Shown here: positions 61,701 through 64,000 of the stretch, in pieces
Numbering within the stretch: position 1 is the first letter of the stretch
Layout: each line of letters opens with the position of its first letter
Source of the DNA: an uncultured Opitutaceae bacterium
GTDB lineage: Bacteria > Verrucomicrobiota > Verrucomicrobiia > Opitutales > Opitutaceae
Length of the DNA stretch: 64,000 bases
Assembly (NCBI GenBank): GCA_937902925.1
Contig: CALFNN010000082.1
Coordinates: 22,902 to 86,901 of the forward strand
Reading direction: 5' to 3'
Made by a program: the position numbers and the translations under genes
The notes under the pieces: generated by a model
The model's input: only the letters and a program-made list of their open reading frames with translations
Database searches by the model: none
What the model was told of the DNA's origin: nothing

Positions 61701-64000
61701 ACGGCGGGACCGGGATTCGGGGTGATCGAGTTGGAAGCCGCCGAGGCGGAGCCGGTGCCGGCAGCGTTGGCGGCGGTGACGGTGAAGGTGTAGGACACGC
61801 CGTTGGTGAGGCCGGTGACGGTGATCGGCGAACTGGCGCCCGTGCCCGTGATTCCACCCGGGTTGGAGGTGACCGTGTAGCTGGTGATGCTGGCGCCGCC
61901 GTTACTCACCGGTGCGGTGAAGCTCACCGTCGCCTGTGTATCACCGGCGCTCGCGGTGCCGATGGTCGGCGCGCCCGGAACCGTGATGATCGTGTCGGAG
62001 TCGGTCGCGCTGTTGTTGCCGGGCGTCGGATCGGTGACTCCGCCCGGGGCCGTGACGGTGGCGGTGGTCGAGAGGGTGCCAGTCGCCGCTGGATTGAGCG
62101 TGCAGCTGGCGGTATACGTTACGCTGCCGCCGGACGGCAGGTTGACGGAGTCGTTGATGTTACCCGAGCCACTCGCCGTCGCGGTGCCGCCGCCTGCGCC
62201 GACGGCGGTCCACGTTGCGGTCAGCGAGGCCGGGAACGTGAGTGCGACCGTCGCGCCCGTCGCATTGCTCGGTCCGCTGTTGGACGCCGTGATCGTGTAG
62301 GTCACGCCGCCGGCCGCGGTCGCCGTCGTCGCGCCGTCGGTGATTGTGATGGCGAGGTCGGCAGTCGAAGCGATCGTGTCGGAGTCGGTGGCACTGTTAT
62401 TGCCGGGCGTCGGATCGGTGACTCCGCCCGGAGCCGTGACGGTGGCGGTGGTCGAGAGGGTGCCGGTCGCCGCCGCACTGAGCACGCAACTGGCGGTATA
62501 CGTGACGCTGCCGCCGACGGGCAGATTGACGGTGTCGTTGATGTTGCCCGAGCCGCTCGCCGTCGCCGTGCCGCCGCCCGCGCCGACGGCGGTCCACGTC
62601 GCGGTCAGCGAGGCGGGGAACGTGAGTGCGACCGTCGCGCCCGTCGCATTGCTCGGTCCGCTGTTGGACGCGGTGATCGTATAGGTCACGCTTCCACCCG
62701 CGGTCGCCGTCGTCACGCCGTCGGTGATCGTGATCGCGAGGTCGGCCTGCGGGAGGAGGGTGTCGCTGTCGGTGGCGGAATTGTTGCCCGGCACGGGATC
62801 GGACAGGGCGGAACTGATGGTGGCCGTGTTGGAAAGCGTGCCGGTCGCCGATGCGCCGATGCTGGCGGTCGCCGTGATGGTGAACGAACCGCCGGACGGC
62901 AGATCGACGCTCGCGTTGATGTTGCCGCTGCCGCTCGCCGGGCCGGTTGCACCGCCGCTGCCGACGCCGGTCCACGTTGCCGAGAGCGAAGCCGGGAAGG
63001 TGTCGGCGAGAGTCGCCCCCGTCACTGCATCCGGGCCCGCGTTCGAGGCGGTGATGGTGTAGGTCACACTGCCGCCGGGCGTCGCCGTGGTCACGCCATC
63101 GGTCACGGTGATCGACAGGTCGGCGCTGGGTGCGACAAAAGTGAACTGATCCGACGCCGAGGTGGCGCTCGTGCCGTTGGCCGTCGTGACCGTGATGTCC
63201 ACCGTGCCGGCCGAACCGGCGGGGGCCGTCGCGGTGATCTGGGTGTCGCTGTCGACCGTGAACGTGGTCGCGTTGCTGGCGCCGAACATCACTGCGGTCG
63301 CCGCCGTGAAATTGGTGCCCGTGATGACGACGGAGGTGCCACCGGCGGTGGGCCCGCTGGTCGGGCTGATCGAGGTCACGGCAGGTGGCGAGGTGATGTA
63401 GGCGTATTTGAGGTCACCGTTGTCGGCGTCATAGTAGCTGATGGCGGGGTTGCCGTTGACGACGGCCAGCGAGGTGTATTGGCCGACGTTGCCGGCGCTA
63501 TCGAGGGCGAGCGGGGTGCCCCAGGCGGTGCCGGAGGCATCGGTGGCGCGCACGTATTTGAGGTCACCGCCGGTGATGGCGAAGTAACTGATGGCCGGGT
63601 TGCCGTTCACGACGGCGAGGGAGGTGTGTTGGCCGACGCTGCCGGTGCTATCGAGGGTGAGCGGAGTGCCCCAGGCGGTGCCGGGGGCATCGGTGGCGCG
63701 GACGAATTTGAGGTCGCCGTTGGTGGCGTCGAAATAACTGATGGCCGGGTTGCCGTTCACGACGGCGAGGGAGGTGTATTGGCCGATCGTGCCGGTGCTA
63801 TCGAGGATGAGCGGGGTGCCCCAGGCGGAGCCGGAGGCATCGGTGGCGCGGACGTATTTGAGGTCGCCGTTGGTGAGGTCGTAATAACTGATGGCCGGGT
63901 TGCCGCTCACGACGGCGAGCGAGGTGTATTGGCCGACGGCGCCGGTGCTATCGACGGTGAGCGGGGTGCCCCAGGCGGTGCCGGAGGCATCGGTGGCGCG
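58775..64000 (-). CDS. giant multi-domain surface protein, N-terminus beyond window
   Basis: At least 1740 residues are visible; the frame is open to the window edge. From the N-terminal side: at least four 50-residue SLAVVNGNPAISYYDA-type repeats; an IPT/TIG domain (PTSGPTAGGTSVVITGTNFT); three DUF11-like repeats (DLAITITDGVTTATAGGSVT); fibronectin III; Ig-like domains; a choice-of-anchor region; a He_PIG repeat; an MBG domain (ALTATADNKTRAYGSGNPAL). An Ig-like domain (VTYQWQRDGSTVSS) precedes a C-terminal domain of about 259 residues that matches the end of the protein at 5049-9095. Presumably exported and surface-bound. Confidence 0.85.
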   Translation of the reverse strand, partial: RATDASGTAWGTPLTVDSTGAVGQYTSLAVVSGNPAISYYDLTNGDLKYVRATDASGSAWGTPLILDSTGTIGQYTSLAVVNGNPAISYFDATNGDLKFVRATDAPGTAWGTPLTLDSTGSVGQHTSLAVVNGNPAISYFAITGGDLKYVRATDASGTAWGTPLALDSAGNVGQYTSLAVVNGNPAISYYDADNGDLKYAYITSPPAVTSISPTSGPTAGGTSVVITGTNFTAATAVMFGASNATTFTVDSDTQITATAPAGSAGTVDITVTTANGTSATSASDQFTFVAPSADLSITVTDGVTTATPGGSVTYTITASNAGPDAVTGATLADTFPASLSATWTGVGSGGATGPASGSGNINASVDLPSGGSFTITATASIGASATGTLSNTATISSALSDPVPGNNSATDSDTLLPQADLAITITDGVTTATAGGSVTYTITASNSGPSNATGATVALTFPASLTATWTAVGAGGGTATASGSGNINDTVNLPVGGSVTYTASCVLSAAATGTLSTTATVTAPGGVTDPTPGNNSATDSDTIASTADLAITITDGATTATAAGGVTYTITASNSGPSNATGATVALTFPASLTATWTAVGAGGGTATASGSGNINDSVNLPSGGSVTYTASCTLNPAATGTLSTTATVTAPGGVTDPTPGNNSATDSDTIITVPGAPTIGTASAGDTQATVSFTAPVSNGGASITSYTVTSNPGGITGTGASSPITVTGLTNGVSYTFTVTAANAAGTGSASAASNSITPNPGPAVVSVAVPANGSYKAGANLDFTVTFDQNTTITGTPRIALTIGATTVQANYVSSPTATTALFRYTVLAGQTDTDGIAVGALTLNGGTIQGGTGINATLTLNSVGSTTSVLVDTTAPTLNTISRQVPSTVNTAAASVTWRVAFNEAVTGVDASDFALTVVSGTPTGTIGTVNQVSPSVYDVPVNTLAGQGQLRLDLKASGTGIADLAGNALAAGGFTTGDFYIAGVANVFDAVSLTAGTTRSVSGATTNLVAQRFTTAAGAPLSLTTVTAALGTITGTPAPVVTIRADNAGAPSSAIVATLTNPTSLTANTLNVWTSTQLLTASTTYWVVFADTSGAGAYNIKETADTTGGAGAWLTNPDYAYFYGANAATGPQTGSLQIAIGATSTPTITSTLTASGTYGSVFGGYTITATNLPTSFAATGLPTGLSLNTGTGVISGTPTQSGSFNVSLTATNGSGTGVPSTLVLTVAKAALTATADNKTRAYGSGNPALTVSYTGLRNGDTAASFTEPVASTSATSSSQVGTYAITVSGGTSANYTFSYASGTLTVAAASQTIAFAAPGDAILGQTVTLSATASSGLSVSFSVVSGPAAVSGNTVSFTGTGSVTVRASQSGNVNFFNAAPSVDRSFNVTAGPPPAVTTGTQIPAPAPGSTATLTAGTSNPNVTYQWQRDGSTVSSATGPSLTLNNVQPPTAGLYTYTATLPGGGSGTSNPVIVGILTTDKVIGTGTDVGENIVHPNGNTYDQVLLQGPAATVTADTAQVTRISFVDLSNDIVQVEFSGAGTLSVTMDGASSPSPASNYNQPGVDYVKGHAGLVITGANETSNLSVFSVGPVTAVNSALFKPGVTYDGVADIAFIAIQSTNGKFGGIRAGNASCFATTGFTGIYAPGVQFSGPVYLGDINASDSATPVLIVGSTGDARIAGGDLLQANGQPVKVSGLTQLKFVSGTTSQGTVLPAQANKAVLLQDGVNVTTQIVVNP
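61991..62758 (-). repeat. 384-bp tandem duplication (DUF11-like units)
   Basis: Two adjacent 128-codon units (61991-62374 and 62375-62758) are nearly identical in DNA, with scattered mostly silent changes. A third, more diverged unit follows up to about 63120. The low divergence points to a recent duplication or gene conversion. Confidence 0.8.
63401..64000 (-). repeat. 150-bp tandem repeats (50-residue units)
   Basis: At least four in-frame copies, with the phrase encoding NGDLKYVRATDA recurring at about 63404, 63554, 63704 and 63854. The copies are highly similar in DNA and continue beyond the window. The repeat likely forms blades of a propeller-like or solenoid domain. Confidence 0.85.

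Overview
This is a GC-rich, gene-dense window with no rRNA or tRNA that I could recognise. The gene content best fits a Gram-negative verrucomicrobial lineage such as Opitutaceae. The pointers are very large Ig/anchor-type surface proteins, a TamA/TamB pair, Pqi-type MCE genes, an aryl-polyene-type cluster, a ThrH phosphatase and a Bacteroidetes/Verrucomicrobia-like sodium-solute symporter tail. The placement is inferred from gene content only.

Layout. 1-3.1 kb: end of a VOC protein, small envelope proteins, an outer-membrane protein and a lipoprotein joining a collagen-like region to an OmpA domain. 3.3-4.8 kb (minus): a di-heme cytochrome c peroxidase-like protein. 5.0-9.1 kb: a 1348-residue Ig-repeat surface protein ending in a strong terminator. 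9.4-18.8 kb: a signalling block with small ORF, KaiC, two KaiB-like proteins and a histidine kinase, all coupled by stop/start overlaps; then a CheB-CheR-PAS histidine kinase with its LuxR-type response regulator, and a membrane coiled-coil protein. 18.9-31.5 kb: envelope biogenesis (TamB, TamA, PAP2 phosphatase, polysaccharide deacetylase, PagL-like deacylase, a reduced Pqi operon, VTT protein, chorismatase, DUF502). 31.6-43.7 kb (minus): a tight 11-gene aryl-polyene/xanthomonadin-like operon headed by an ECF sigma factor. 43.8-46.3 kb: a hairpin-rich non-coding stretch and the remains of an IS110 element fused to a truncated symporter. 46.3-58.6 kb: housekeeping and metabolic genes (B3-like metallo-hydrolase, nuclease-type hydrolase, aldo/keto reductase, HPF, SDR, pseudouridine synthase, M14 peptidase, GltX, TPR membrane protein, heparinase-like lyase, ThrH). 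58.8-64 kb (minus): a second giant surface protein, cut off by the window end.

The most interesting signal is regulatory. Seven intergenic regions carry the same bipartite promoter: a GGGTTTCACCCCAT-like box followed by exactly 22 nt and then a -10-like TAnnnT hexamer. They lie before the collagen-OmpA gene, the first giant gene, the kai operon, the CheB-CheR kinase, the coiled-coil gene, the pqi operon and the ECF sigma/aryl-polyene operon. This looks like one local regulon under a dimeric activator placed over the -35 region. The LuxR-type regulator encoded at 17303-17989 is the obvious candidate. A second recurring theme is a C-terminal domain of about 260 residues, preceded by an Ig-like domain, that ends both giant proteins at opposite sides of the window.
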